Of a DNA stretch of 64,000 nt, positions 48,865-57,944 are shown in pieces. Below the pieces are notes generated by a model, which worked only from the letters and a program-made list of their open reading frames with translations, had not been told where the DNA came from and made no database searches. Where the stretch lies: contig NZ_FOSE01000005.1 of NCBI RefSeq assembly GCF_900114185.1, forward strand, positions 367,818-431,817, in the 5' to 3' direction. This DNA comes from Cellulomonas sp. KH9. Lineage in GTDB: Bacteria > Actinomycetota > Actinomycetes > Actinomycetales > Cellulomonadaceae. Positions within the stretch are counted from its first letter, which is position 1. Every line of letters starts with the position of its first letter. The translations under genes were made by a program, and so were the position numbers.

Positions 48865-51800
48865 GTGACCATCGAGGACCTCGAGTACGGCGCGCCGCCG
48901 GACAGCGGACGCAGCGGCGGCGGCGGCTTCGACCGCACCCCGCCGCAGGACCTCGAGGCCGAGCGGTCCGTGCTCGGCGGCATGATGATCAGCAAGGACG
49001 CCATCGCCGACGTCATCGAGCAGATCAAGGGCACCGACTTCTACCGCCCCGCGCACGAGGCGATCTACGACGCCATCCTCGACCTGTACGGCCGCGGTGA
49101 GCCGGCCGACGCCATCACCGTCGCCGACGAGCTGACCAAGCGCGGTGAGATGGCCCGCGTCGGCGGTGCGGCGTACCTGCACACGCTCATCGCCGCGGTC
49201 CCCACCGCGGCCAATGCCGGCTTCTACGCGCGGATCGTGCGGGAGCGGGCCATCCTGCGCAAGCTCGTCGAGGCGGGCACGCGCATCGTGCAGCTCGGGT
49301 ACGCCACCGACGGCGGGGACGTCGACGAGCTCGTCAACAACGCCCAGGCCGAGGTCTACGCCGTCACCGAGCGCCGCGCGTCGGAGGACTACCTGCCGCT
49401 GTCCGAGGTCATCGGGGGCACCGTCGACGAGATCGAGCGGGCCGGGCACCGCGGCGAGGGCATGATCGGCGTGCCGACCGGCTTCGCGGACCTCGACCGG
49501 CTGACGAACGGGCTGCACCCGGGGCAGATGATCGTGGTGGCGGCGCGGCCGGCAATTGGCAAGGCCCTGGCGCTCGACACCCCGCTGCCGACGCCCACGG
49601 GGTGGACGACCATGGGTGATGTCCAGGTCGGCGACCAGCTCCTGGCCGCCGACGGAACGGTGACGCGCGTCGTCGCGGCGACCGACGTCATGGTCGACCG
49701 TCCCTGCTACCGCGTGACGTTCGACGACGGCTCGACCATCGTGGCCGACGCGCAGCACCAGTGGCTCACGCGCACCCGGGCCGAGCGACGGGTGGGCGCC
49801 GAGGGCGCCGTGCGGACGACCGAGGACCTCGCGGGGACCGTCCGGTGCGTGACGGCCGACGGGCGGGCGAACCACTCCGTCGCGACCACGAACCCGCTGC
49901 GTCTGCCGGCCAGGGACCTGCTCGTCGACCCGTACCTCCTGGGTGTGTGGCTCGGTGACGGGCACTCGACGTCCGCACGGTTCACGAGCGCCGACCCCGA
50001 GGTCGCGATGCGGATCGAGGGGCGAGGGTACGACGTGCGTGCCGCCGGCCAGGACCGCGCGGCCGACCTGTACACCGTGCGGCTCCCGCGCGAGACGACG
50101 GCGACGCGGCAGTGCGAGGTCTGCGGCACCGACTTCGTGCCCGCGCGCTCGCAGGTGCGCACGTGCGGGCGGTCGTGCGGTGGGCGGGTCAAGATGCTCT
50201 CCGGCCCCGTGCCCGCTCCGACGTGTCCTGACTGCGGTGTCGAGACCACGGGACTCGTGCGCTGCCAGGACTGCCACGACCGCCTCGGCACCGTGCAGGG
50301 ACGGCTGCGCACTCTCGGCGTGCTCGGTCGTAAGCACATCCCGCTCGACTACCTGCGGGCGAGCGAGGACCAGCGGCGCGACCTGCTGGCAGGGCTGCTC
50401 GACACCGACGGCACGGTGAACCCGACCGGGTCCGTGCAGTTCGCGGTGACCGACGAGCGGCTGGCGCGGGACGTGCGGGAGCTGGTCCACTCGCTCGGGT
50501 ACCGGACCGGGTGGTCGGTCAAGCCCGTCCGGGGCCGTTCCGCAGCGTCGTCCACGTGCTTCACCATCACCTTCACCACGGACGACGACGTGTTCGCGCT
50601 CGAGCGCAAGAAGCTCGTCCACAAGGAGCGGCGTCGCCGCTCGACCGCGCGTCTCCACCAGCGGTACGTGGTGTCGGTCGAGCCCGTGGCGTCGGTGCCG
50701 GTGCGCTGCGTCGAGATCTCCCACTCCTCGCACCTGTACCTCGCGGGCGAGTCGATGATCCCGACGCACAACTCCACGCTGGGCATCGACATCGTGCGGT
50801 CCGCCGCCATCAAGAACAACCAGGCTGCCGTCGTCTTCTCCCTCGAGATGAGCCGCAACGAGATCACGATGCGTCTGCTGTCGGCCGAGGCGCGCGTCCA
50901 CCTGCAGAAGCTGCGCACCGGCGCGATGGGCGAGGACGACTGGGCCAAGATCGCCGCGACCATGGGTCGCATCAGCGAGGCGCCGCTGTTCATCGACGAC
51001 TCGCCCAACATGTCGCTCATGGAGATCCGCGCCAAGTGCCGGCGCCTCAAGCAGCGCCACGACCTCAAGCTCGTCGTCATCGACTACCTCCAGCTGATGA
51101 CGTCCGGCAAGCGCGTCGAGTCCCGCCAGCAGGAGGTCTCGGAGTTCTCACGTGCGCTCAAGCTGCTCGCCAAGGAGCTCGAGGTTCCGGTCATCGCGAT
51201 CTCGCAGCTGAACCGTGGTCCTGAGCAGCGGACGGACAAGCGGCCGGCGATGAGCGACCTGCGTGAATCGGGTTGCCTCACGGAGGACACCCGGGTGCTG
51301 CGCGCCGACACCGGCGCCGAGATCACGTTGGGCGAGATGTTCGCGCTGCAGCACAAGGACGTCCCGATCTGGGCGCTCGACGACCGGCTGCAGTACGTGC
51401 GACGGCATCTGACCCACGTCTTCCCGACGGGGGTGAAGCCGGTGTACCGGCTGCGGCTCGCGTCGGGCAAGGAGGTCACGGCGACCGCGAACCACCCGTT
51501 CCTCACGTACGAGGGGTGGACGCCGCTCGGCGAGCTGAAGGTCGGGTCGCGTGTCGGTGTCCCGCGGCACGTGCCGGGTCCGGAGCTCACGGCGGAGTGG
51601 GACGACCGGAAGGTCGTGATGCTGGCGCACCTGCTGGGCGACGGGTCGTTCGTGAAGCGGCAGCCGGTGCGGTACGCGTCGGTCGACGAGGCCAATCTCG
51701 CGGCCGTCACCGACGCCGCCGGAGCGTTCGGCATCACGCCCATCCGTGACGAGTACGCGGCGGCGCGGGTCACGACGCTGCGGTTGCCGGCGCCCTACCG

Positions 51801-52731
51801 CCTTGCCCGCGGCAAGCGGAACCCGGTGGCGGAGTGGCTCGACGAGTTCGGTCTCTTCGGCGCCCGCAGCCACGAGAAGTTCGTGCCTACCGCCGTGTTC
51901 CACCTTCCGAAGCGGCAGATCTCGCTGTTCATCAAGCACATCTGGGCCACCGACGGGTCCGTCACCGTCAACGCGAACGGCCGCAGCGGCCGCATCTACT
52001 ACGCGTCGACCTCTCGCCGTCTCGTCGACGACCTGTCGCGGCTGCTGCTGCGGTTCGGCATCTCGACGCGGATCCGGAAGACGAGCAAGAGCGGGTACCG
52101 CGACGGCTGGACTCTCGACGTCTCCGGCGTCGACGACCAGCGGCGGTTCCTGCAGGAGATCGGCGTGCACGGGGCGCGAGGCACGCAGGCGGAGCGGTTG
52201 CTGGCGATCATCCGCGAGACGCGAGCGAACACAAACGTCGACACGGTCCCTCGTCAGGTCTGGGACGACGTACGTGACCTGCTCGTCGAGCGCGGGATGA
52301 CGCACCGCCAGTTCGCCGAGGCCATGGGCACGCAGTTCTGCGGGTCGACGATGTGGAAGCACGCGCCGTCCCGCCAGCGCCTCGGACGCATCGCTGCGGT
52401 CCTCGACTCCCAGGAGCTCGAGATCATGGCCGTCAACGACCTGCTGTGGGACGAGGTCGTCGCCATCGAGCACGTCGGCGAGCAGCAGGTGTTCGACGCG
52501 ACGGTCGTCGGAACCCACAACTTCATCGCCAACGGCATCGCCGTCCACAACAGCATCGAGCAGGACGCGGACATGGTGATCCTGCTGCACCGCGAGGATG
52601 CCTACGAGAAGGAGTCGCCGCGCGCCGGCGAGGCCGACCTGATCGTAGCCAAGCACCGTAACGGGCCGACGGACACCATCACCGTGGCGTTCCAGGGGCA
52701 CTACTCGCGATTCGTGGACATGCAGATGTAG
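48865..52731 (+). CDS. dnaB: Replicative DNA helicase DnaB with two inteins
   Basis: Hexameric 5'-3' helicase of the replisome. The 1288-aa precursor contains inteins at residues 234-636 and 804-1229, leaving a 459-aa mature helicase. GTG start (VTIEDLEYGAPPDSG) after GGAGCAGG. The N-terminal DnaB domain has RTPPQDLEAERSVLGGMMIS and NAGFYARIVRERAILRKLVE. The RecA-like domain's Walker A is split by intein 1 (AARPAIGK / STLGIDIV), Walker B is LVVIDYLQLM, and motif H4 is split by intein 2 (DLRESG / SIEQDADMVILLHRE). Both insertion points are catalytic and both have Ser as +1. Helicase activity therefore needs both splicing events. Upstream DnaA boxes suggest control by DnaA. Confidence 0.97.
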   Translation: MTIEDLEYGAPPDSGRSGGGGFDRTPPQDLEAERSVLGGMMISKDAIADVIEQIKGTDFYRPAHEAIYDAILDLYGRGEPADAITVADELTKRGEMARVGGAAYLHTLIAAVPTAANAGFYARIVRERAILRKLVEAGTRIVQLGYATDGGDVDELVNNAQAEVYAVTERRASEDYLPLSEVIGGTVDEIERAGHRGEGMIGVPTGFADLDRLTNGLHPGQMIVVAARPAIGKALALDTPLPTPTGWTTMGDVQVGDQLLAADGTVTRVVAATDVMVDRPCYRVTFDDGSTIVADAQHQWLTRTRAERRVGAEGAVRTTEDLAGTVRCVTADGRANHSVATTNPLRLPARDLLVDPYLLGVWLGDGHSTSARFTSADPEVAMRIEGRGYDVRAAGQDRAADLYTVRLPRETTATRQCEVCGTDFVPARSQVRTCGRSCGGRVKMLSGPVPAPTCPDCGVETTGLVRCQDCHDRLGTVQGRLRTLGVLGRKHIPLDYLRASEDQRRDLLAGLLDTDGTVNPTGSVQFAVTDERLARDVRELVHSLGYRTGWSVKPVRGRSAASSTCFTITFTTDDDVFALERKKLVHKERRRRSTARLHQRYVVSVEPVASVPVRCVEISHSSHLYLAGESMIPTHNSTLGIDIVRSAAIKNNQAAVVFSLEMSRNEITMRLLSAEARVHLQKLRTGAMGEDDWAKIAATMGRISEAPLFIDDSPNMSLMEIRAKCRRLKQRHDLKLVVIDYLQLMTSGKRVESRQQEVSEFSRALKLLAKELEVPVIAISQLNRGPEQRTDKRPAMSDLRESGCLTEDTRVLRADTGAEITLGEMFALQHKDVPIWALDDRLQYVRRHLTHVFPTGVKPVYRLRLASGKEVTATANHPFLTYEGWTPLGELKVGSRVGVPRHVPGPELTAEWDDRKVVMLAHLLGDGSFVKRQPVRYASVDEANLAAVTDAAGAFGITPIRDEYAAARVTTLRLPAPYRLARGKRNPVAEWLDEFGLFGARSHEKFVPTAVFHLPKRQISLFIKHIWATDGSVTVNANGRSGRIYYASTSRRLVDDLSRLLLRFGISTRIRKTSKSGYRDGWTLDVSGVDDQRRFLQEIGVHGARGTQAERLLAIIRETRANTNVDTVPRQVWDDVRDLLVERGMTHRQFAEAMGTQFCGSTMWKHAPSRQRLGRIAAVLDSQELEIMAVNDLLWDEVVAIEHVGEQQVFDATVVGTHNFIANGIAVHNSIEQDADMVILLHREDAYEKESPRAGEADLIVAKHRNGPTDTITVAFQGHYSRFVDMQM
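49564..50772 (+). mobile_element. DnaB intein 1, class 3 type, in the P-loop, with LAGLIDADG endonuclease
   Basis: 403-aa intein. It starts with Ala (ALALDTPLPTPTGWTTMGDV) instead of Cys or Ser. The class 3 triad is visible: Trp at intein residue 67 in block B (DAQHQWLT), Cys at 382 in block F (VRCVEISHSSHLYLAG) and Thr at 401 in block G (IPTHN), followed by extein Ser. Homing-endonuclease motifs are LLGVWLGDGHST (~125-136) and LLAGLLDTDGTV (~274-285). Between them lie two Cys clusters (CEVCGTD...CGRSC and CPDCG...CQDCHD, ~184-240) that look like a zinc ribbon. It should splice through the block F Cys; the endonuclease core residues appear intact. Confidence 0.9.
51274..52551 (+). mobile_element. 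DnaB intein 2, class 1 type, at the ESG/SIEQD site, with LAGLIDADG endonuclease
   Basis: 426-aa intein with the standard Cys1 (CLTEDTRVLRADTGAEITLG), block B TATANHPF (His at residue 74) and C-terminal FDATVVGTHNFIANGIAVHN followed by extein Ser. LAGLIDADG motifs are MLAHLLGDGSFV (~116-127) and FIKHIWATDGSV (~219-230). A helix-turn-helix-like part (RQVWDDVRDLLVERGMTHRQ, FAEAMG) precedes block F. The same insertion site is used by the cyanobacterial Ssp DnaB intein. All splicing residues are present, so it is probably active. Confidence 0.92.
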
Positions 52732-53315
52732 TCCAGGTGTTGTTGTGTTGTCGAGATGCAAGATACTTTGAGAATCGGGCTTCGATACTTTAAGTACGGA
52801 CGCGTCGGCTCCAAGCCACCAGCTATCGGGACGCGGGACCGGCTGAGTGCTCCTCTACGTGCGACCTCGTGCGGTAGGGCGCTGAGAGCGCCGGTCGGTG
52901 CGGGCATGGTGGCGGTCGAGCCTGCGACTGTCACGTCGACCGGCGCGGCCGCCACGTTCCCCTGGGGCAGACCTCGGCGAGCTGAGCGGCCCCTGAAGTG
53001 GCGCACGACGCTCAACCTCGACGGCGACGACGTCTAGTCCGGGCCCCGCCAGGCGGACCCGCTCAGCCCGTGCGAAGTCGTCCTTCACCCGATAGCGGCG
53101 GCCGGTGGTGCGACGGGCCGGAGTCAGCCCTTCCAGTCGGCCTGATGGTGCTCCAGACGGGGTGGGCGCCGAAACGCACCCTCGGCGCCAACCCACGGCG
53201 TCGTCAGCCCACGGCGGACCCTGGTTCCGTAGTTACCCCCAGAGCCGGTGCTTCAGAGGGTGATACCTGATCCTTCTGGTCACACCGACGGCCGTCCGCG
53301 AATACCGTCACGATC
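52732..53315. other. 584-nt spacer after dnaB, AT-richer start, no gene seen
   Basis: The first ~60 nt are unusually AT-rich for this genome and contain a direct repeat GATACTTT at 52763 and 52785, which shares TACTTTGA with the 83-nt repeats further right. The rest shows no convincing gene. This is where the accessory island begins. Confidence 0.5.
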
Positions 53316-54779
53316 ATGACGACAACGCCGGCGAACTGGTACCCCGACCCCCAAGTCCCCGGCCAGATGCGGTACTGGGACGGAGCCCAGTGGACTGCGC
53401 ACGTCGCCCCAGCCCAGCCCTCCGCGGCCCCGCAGCAGCCTGACCCGCCGGTCACCCAGCCCCAGCATGCCGAGCAGCCGGTGCCCCAGCAGGCTCAAGC
53501 GGCTGGCGGTCGCAAGATCGGGCTGTTCAACGCCCGTGGTGCTGCCCGGGACCTCGCCGCCGAGAACACGCAGCTGCGCGCCACCTTGGAGGCCGCCGGC
53601 GCCCTCGCCCTCGCCGAGATCCAGCAGCAGACCACCGCCGCCCAAGCTCAACTGACGAGCCTGGGCGAGCAGATCAACCAGACCCAGCAGCAGCACGCCA
53701 CCCAGGTCGCGGCGGCCCGCGCCGAACTCGCGGCCCTCCAGCAACAGGCCCTGGACGTGCGGCACGCCATCAACGTCCAGGAGTTCGGCCTCTACGACTT
53801 CGAGCACCCCGCAGAAGCGTCCGCTACCCTGTCCGCCGAGCTTGCCCGCGCACGGGCCCAGATCAAGGCCACCGTCTCTGACAAGCGGGCCGTCACCGCC
53901 ACGTCGAACTTCACCTTCGACGGTTCCGCCGCCAAGGGCCGCCAGTTCGTCGAATCGATGTCCAAGACGATGCTGTCGGCCTACAACGCTGAAGCCGAGA
54001 ACGCCATCAAGGCCGTCAGGGCCGGTGGGCTCGCCACCGCCCAGCAGCGCCTGACGCGGGTGGTCGAGCGCGTCGCGAAGAACGGGCAGATGATCCGCCT
54101 GGCCATCACCCCCGAGTACCACGGCCTTCGGATCCGCGAACTCGAGCTCGCCGCCCGGCACCAGGCCGCCGTCCAGGCCGCGAAGGAGGCCGAGCGCGAG
54201 GAGAAGGCCCGGCTGCGGGAGGAGAAGCGCGTTGAGGATGAGCTGCGACGTGCCCGGGAGAAGTTGGACAAGGAGCGTGAGCACTACGCGAACGCGCTCG
54301 CCGCGCTGCAGGCCCGCGGGGACGAGATGGGCGCCGCGGAGCTGCAGGCCAAGCTCGCCGAGATCGACCAGTCCATCGCCGACGTCGACTACCGGGCCGC
54401 GAACGTCCGCGCCGGCTACGTCTACGTCATCTCCAACGTCGGCGCGTTCGGTCCGGACGTCGTGAAGATCGGCATGACCCGCCGCCTGGAGCCGATGGAC
54501 CGGGTACGCGAGCTCGGGGACGCCTCGGTGCCGTTCACGTTCGACGTGCATGCACTCTTCTTCTCCGAGGACGCGTTCGGCATCGAGGCGATGCTGCACC
54601 GGCAATTCGCCGAGCAGCGGGTCAACCGCATCAACACCCGCCGGGAGTTCTTCTACGCCACGCCCGGGCAGGTGCTCGAGGTGCTGCGTGAGCACAAGGT
54701 CGCCCTGGTCGAGTACACGACCCAGGCCGCCGCCGAGGAGTTCCGCGCCAGCCGGGAACTCGCCGCCGCGGGGGCGTGA
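53316..54779 (+). CDS. DUF2510 / coiled-coil DUF4041 / GIY-YIG (T5orf172-like) protein
   Basis: 487 aa. Residues ~5-30 match DUF2510 (NWYPDPQVPGQMRYWDGAQW). A long Gln/Ala-rich helical region (85-340) resembles DUF4041, with FGLYDFEHPAEASATLSAEL, NGQMIRLAITPEYHGLRIRE and a charged coiled coil (AKEAEREEKARLREEKRVED). The C-terminal part is a GIY-YIG-type T5orf172 domain: AGYVYVISNVGAFGPDVVKI then GMTRRLEPMDRVRELG, and HRQFAEQRVNRINTRREFF. Such proteins occur in prophages and accessory islands and near defence genes; their role is not established. ATG start. The next gene overlaps by 4 nt. Confidence 0.85.
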   Translation: MTTTPANWYPDPQVPGQMRYWDGAQWTAHVAPAQPSAAPQQPDPPVTQPQHAEQPVPQQAQAAGGRKIGLFNARGAARDLAAENTQLRATLEAAGALALAEIQQQTTAAQAQLTSLGEQINQTQQQHATQVAAARAELAALQQQALDVRHAINVQEFGLYDFEHPAEASATLSAELARARAQIKATVSDKRAVTATSNFTFDGSAAKGRQFVESMSKTMLSAYNAEAENAIKAVRAGGLATAQQRLTRVVERVAKNGQMIRLAITPEYHGLRIRELELAARHQAAVQAAKEAEREEKARLREEKRVEDELRRAREKLDKEREHYANALAALQARGDEMGAAELQAKLAEIDQSIADVDYRAANVRAGYVYVISNVGAFGPDVVKIGMTRRLEPMDRVRELGDASVPFTFDVHALFFSEDAFGIEAMLHRQFAEQRVNRINTRREFFYATPGQVLEVLREHKVALVEYTTQAAAEEFRASRELAAAGA

Positions 54780-55837
54780 GCGACTGGTTCCATCATCCGC
54801 TCGGGACCACCGTAGGCGGCGGCGCGACACCGGATCGAGTAGCGCAGTTCGGACGGATCGCGGCCGGCTCGGCGAGGCAACCGATCCTTGTGTCGTGCTG
54901 GCCCCGTCACGGCAGACCGCAGCGGCAGTGGGTGCTGGACCCGGAGGCCCTGGCGATCTCTTCCGGCTGTACGCCGCCCTTGTCGCCGCGCGGTTGTCGA
55001 CAGTGCCGTCATCCTCCCGGCGGTCCTTGCGATCATGTGCTCGTGCTGATGCTCCCTGGTCGCGCCACAAGGTGGATCTCCGATGACTTCCCCGGTTTCG
55101 TCGAGATCGAGTTCGATGACGTCGATGGCGTGACCCACCGGTTCGAGGAGAAGGCGGCCGTCGTCGACTCGGGTTCAGCCCTGCGAGCCGGCAGCAGCTT
55201 CCCGGTCGACGTCGACATCGCGTGTCGTCCCCATGCCCGGGAACTCCGGGGAGGCACGGTCGTCGACGTCGTCGACCTCGCACCCTGGGGCATCGGCGAC
55301 GCCGGCGCGACGTACTCCGTAGCGCGGGAGCTGCTGTCGTGGCGGAGTCCTGCGCTGTACTCGGACCTGTCGGTCAGGGCCCGGCAGGCGGTCGCACTGG
55401 TCACCTTCGCCCGCTGGCGCGAGGCCGTGGGTCTGCGCGTTGCGGAGCTCGTGACGCTCGAGGACCACCTCTGGCAGTGGATGACCGTCGACGGGCCGGA
55501 GGCGTTCAGGGGCTGGTACGAGTCGCACCAACTGACCGGTCTCGGCCCGGGCCGGCCGTTCCCGGACCCCGTCCGGGACCAGGTCGCCGCGCTCGGCCTC
55601 GACGAGCGCGAGGTCCAGGACGCGGTGCGTGCTCTCGTCGACATCACGTACGGGGGGCTCTTCGGGGGGATCGAGAGTCGGTGGTCCTTGGCCGAGCTGC
55701 AGACGGTCGGGGACTTCACGGCGCGGCACGGCGTCCCGCTCGCACCTGCGGCGAGCTTCCTCGACAGCCTGTGGATCGACGGCGACTGGGGTCGACCCGA
55801 CGGTGACGCGGTCGCTCGATGGCGGGCAGAACGCTGA
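54776..55837 (+). CDS. Unrecognised two-part protein (start uncertain)
   Basis: 353 aa if read from the overlapping GTG at 54776. I do not recognise the family. The first ~85 residues have lower third-position GC than the rest and read like non-coding or rearranged sequence. From GTG 55037 or ATG 55049 the protein becomes regular: a β-rich domain (WISDDFPGFVEIEFDDVDGV) and, after SVARELLSWRS, an α-helical domain (VRARQAVALVTFARWREAVG, then LEDHLWQWMTVDGPEAFRGW). No signal peptide or catalytic motif is seen. The layout resembles immunity-type proteins found beside toxins, but this is only suggestive. Confidence 0.6.
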   Translation: MSDWFHHPLGTTVGGGATPDRVAQFGRIAAGSARQPILVSCWPRHGRPQRQWVLDPEALAISSGCTPPLSPRGCRQCRHPPGGPCDHVLVLMLPGRATRWISDDFPGFVEIEFDDVDGVTHRFEEKAAVVDSGSALRAGSSFPVDVDIACRPHARELRGGTVVDVVDLAPWGIGDAGATYSVARELLSWRSPALYSDLSVRARQAVALVTFARWREAVGLRVAELVTLEDHLWQWMTVDGPEAFRGWYESHQLTGLGPGRPFPDPVRDQVAALGLDEREVQDAVRALVDITYGGLFGGIESRWSLAELQTVGDFTARHGVPLAPAASFLDSLWIDGDWGRPDGDAVARWRAER

Positions 55838-55862
55838 GCAGTTCAAGTGGAAGGGGACTCGT

Positions 55863-56180
55863 GTGACCGTCGACCACGACCTGCCGTGGACGTCCACCGC
55901 CTACCGCATCGGCGGTGCCTCCAGGTCGCTGTGGGTGTCGCAGGGTGGGGTCGACGAGCCGGGTGCCGTCGGCGCACTCGACGACGAGGCGGTGGCTACG
56001 GCCCACCGGTCGCGCGAGTTGCACCGAAGCCTGGCGCACCCCGCCCAAGACCTTGTACTAGCCGGACGCCGCGGTGCTGGACCCGGCCATCGGACCACGC
56101 CCGCCCGATCGTCGAGGGCGTTGGCCCCGCGTCGGGCGCGTACGTCGTCGGCCAAGAACCCCGGCTCCTACTTTGACTGA
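55863..56180 (+). CDS. Small hypothetical protein, ends in repeat A
   Basis: Possible 105-aa protein from GTG 55863 (VTVDHDLPWTSTAYRIGGAS), with GGAAGGGG upstream. The first ~70 residues look protein-like (RSLWVSQGGVDEPGAVGALD), the last 35 do not. The stop codon TGA lies within the first arm of the 83-nt repeat A, which suggests that insertion of the repeat defined or changed the C-terminus. Weakly supported. Confidence 0.4.
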   Translation: MTVDHDLPWTSTAYRIGGASRSLWVSQGGVDEPGAVGALDDEAVATAHRSRELHRSLAHPAQDLVLAGRRGAGPGHRTTPARSSRALAPRRARTSSAKNPGSYFD

Positions 56181-56251
56181 GCCCACCCGCGTGGGTGTGC
56201 TCGGTCAAAGTACGCCGCTGCGGGGCGGTCAATCTGTCGTGCATCTCGACA
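56169..56251. repeat. 83-nt hairpin repeat, copy A
   Basis: The left part is a near-perfect hairpin: TACTTTGACTGAGC (56169-56182) pairs with GCTCGGTCAAAGTA (56199-56212), the loop itself having CACCC/GGGTG. A conserved tail follows, from CGCCGC to CATCTCGACA at 56251. Copy B (58209-58291) has exactly the same length. No gene is seen from here to 56697. Confidence 0.75.
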
Positions 56252-56697
56252 ATTGTTACCTCGCGGCCCGGATCCCGTGCGGACGGACGCCCTTCAGGGA
56301 GGCCCGCCTCCCACCGGCCTGCAACCGGCCTGCGTGTGGGTGGGCAAGCAGGTGTAACGCATGTAACGCACCAGCGGTGCTGCGGCATGCTTCCGCGTGC
56401 CGCCCTCTAGCGGGTCTGGCGTCGATTTCCTCGAGCGAGCTTTCGGCGGTCCGGGCCACTTCGCGCCCGCGGCGTCAACGACCTCAAGCGTGATGTCAGG
56501 AGCGGGTCCGCCTCTGGTGACGGTGAACCGGGGGCCGTCGTGACGGAGCCGGCGGTTCCGTCCCGCGCCCCCCTGCAGCGCCGGACCGGGACAGCTCGAG
56601 GCCGGGGCCCCGAAACGTCAGCGGTGCCCATGTCCCTGCTGCTAGTTTCCGCCGAGACGTCACAACCGTGACGAATGACCGTGCACCAAGGAGTGTC
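56252..56697. other. Spacer without a visible gene
   Basis: Contains short direct repeats (GTAACGCA twice at about 56355-56370; CCGGCCTGC twice near 56313) and then the leader of the DUF2599 gene. No other signal is recognised. Confidence 0.4.
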
Positions 56698-57702
56698 GTG
56701 AGAACGACGCACACGGCAGTTGCCGCGGCGCTCATCGTCGTCGTCGCCATCGCCGGCTCCACACCCGCCCACGCCACCGGCACCGGCACCGATGAACTGG
56801 AAGCGGCCCTCGAGCTCGTCGAGCTCACCGAGCAGGTTGCCGCCGAGCACACCCAGGACGGGGCACTTGACGCGAACGACCAGCGTGAGTCCGAGCTCAC
56901 CGTCGACGTCGACGAGAACACCGCCGAGCTCGAGTTGTTCGACGCGACCGTCACCGTCGCGCTGCCGGTCGAGGTAGTCGCACACGTCGGGGAGCTGCCC
57001 ACCGGCGACTCCGTCATCGTGACCGAGGATGACGCGGCGTTCGCAGCGCTGGAGAAGGAGGACGGCTCGGTCCAGGTCGTCTACTCGATCAGCGGTTCGG
57101 ACTCCCCTACGCGCTTCCCGTTCGAGATAGCCACCGACGCCGACGGGCAGTGGCACACGATGGACAACGGCAGCGTGCTCCTGCTCGACGGCGAAGGAAG
57201 CATCATCGTCGGCGCTGCGGCCCCGTGGGCCGTGGACGCAGCGGGCGTCTCCGTGCCCACTCGGTTCGAACTCGCGGACGGCGTCCTCACCCAGGTCGTC
57301 GACCACCGCACGCAGGACGTTTCCTACCCGATCGTCGCGGACCCGTACCTCGGCCGGGACCTGTTCTCCTCGGTCACACGCGACACGTACAACGGAGACC
57401 TGCGGATCAACGCCACCAAGTCGATCTGGGGGCAGTCCCAGCACCTGCCGACACCGGCGGGGTGGCAGATCTTCTTCACGGCCGGGTGGAACGAGGTGAA
57501 GGCCAGACAGCCTCGCGTGACGGAGAAGCTGACCCTGCTGCAGCAGTACGAGTGCCACGTCGCCGGCGGGTACTTCAACTCGGCCGGGCCATGGAACCTC
57601 GAGAAGTTCCGCCCGGACCGCACCGCGCTGGCCGGATGGGGATGGCTCGTCGCGTTCCACCGGTGCAACTGGGCCACCGCCAGCGGTGGTGAGCGCTCTT
57701 GA
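56698..57702 (+). CDS. Secreted DUF2599-domain protein
   Basis: 334 aa from GTG 56698, with CCAAGGAG upstream. The signal peptide is VRTTHTAVAAALIVVVAIAG then STPAHA-TG. An acidic, β-strand-rich middle part follows. The C-terminal ~100 residues have the DUF2599 pattern: NATKSIWGQSQHLPTPAGWQ, WNEVKARQP, YECHVAGGYFNSAGPWNLEK and FRPDRTALAGWGWLVAFHRC. DUF2599 proteins are secreted actinobacterial proteins of unknown function. The stop overlaps the next gene by 4 nt. The two-gene unit lies between the 83-nt repeats A and B. Confidence 0.85.
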   Translation: MRTTHTAVAAALIVVVAIAGSTPAHATGTGTDELEAALELVELTEQVAAEHTQDGALDANDQRESELTVDVDENTAELELFDATVTVALPVEVVAHVGELPTGDSVIVTEDDAAFAALEKEDGSVQVVYSISGSDSPTRFPFEIATDADGQWHTMDNGSVLLLDGEGSIIVGAAAPWAVDAAGVSVPTRFELADGVLTQVVDHRTQDVSYPIVADPYLGRDLFSSVTRDTYNGDLRINATKSIWGQSQHLPTPAGWQIFFTAGWNEVKARQPRVTEKLTLLQQYECHVAGGYFNSAGPWNLEKFRPDRTALAGWGWLVAFHRCNWATASGGERS

Positions 57703-57944
57703 CCGACGCGCAGCGCAGTCGGACGAGCATCGCAGGCCCGGTCCTCATCGTTGCCGGGATCGTGCTGGCGGTCATGCTGTTCTGGCAGCCGTGGGCGTCC
57801 TGCGAGGATGAGGACTCCTCAGCGGGATGCGCGGTGCCCACCGAGCTGATCGGGTGGACGTCCGCCGGTTGGGCTGTGGCCGCTGCAGCGGTCGTCGTCG
57901 GTGCGATCCTCACCGCTCGCGCCGGACGCCCCCCGCACGACTGA
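57699..57944 (+). CDS. Small two-TM membrane protein partner of the DUF2599 protein
   Basis: 81 aa, TTG start overlapping the upstream stop (TTGA). TM1 is AGPVLIVAGIVLAVMLFW, then a cysteine-containing acidic loop (PWASCEDEDSSAGCAVP), TM2 AGWAVAAAAVVVGAILTA. The tight coupling suggests that it acts with the DUF2599 protein; no known family. Confidence 0.65.
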   Translation: MTDAQRSRTSIAGPVLIVAGIVLAVMLFWQPWASCEDEDSSAGCAVPTELIGWTSAGWAVAAAAVVVGAILTARAGRPPHD

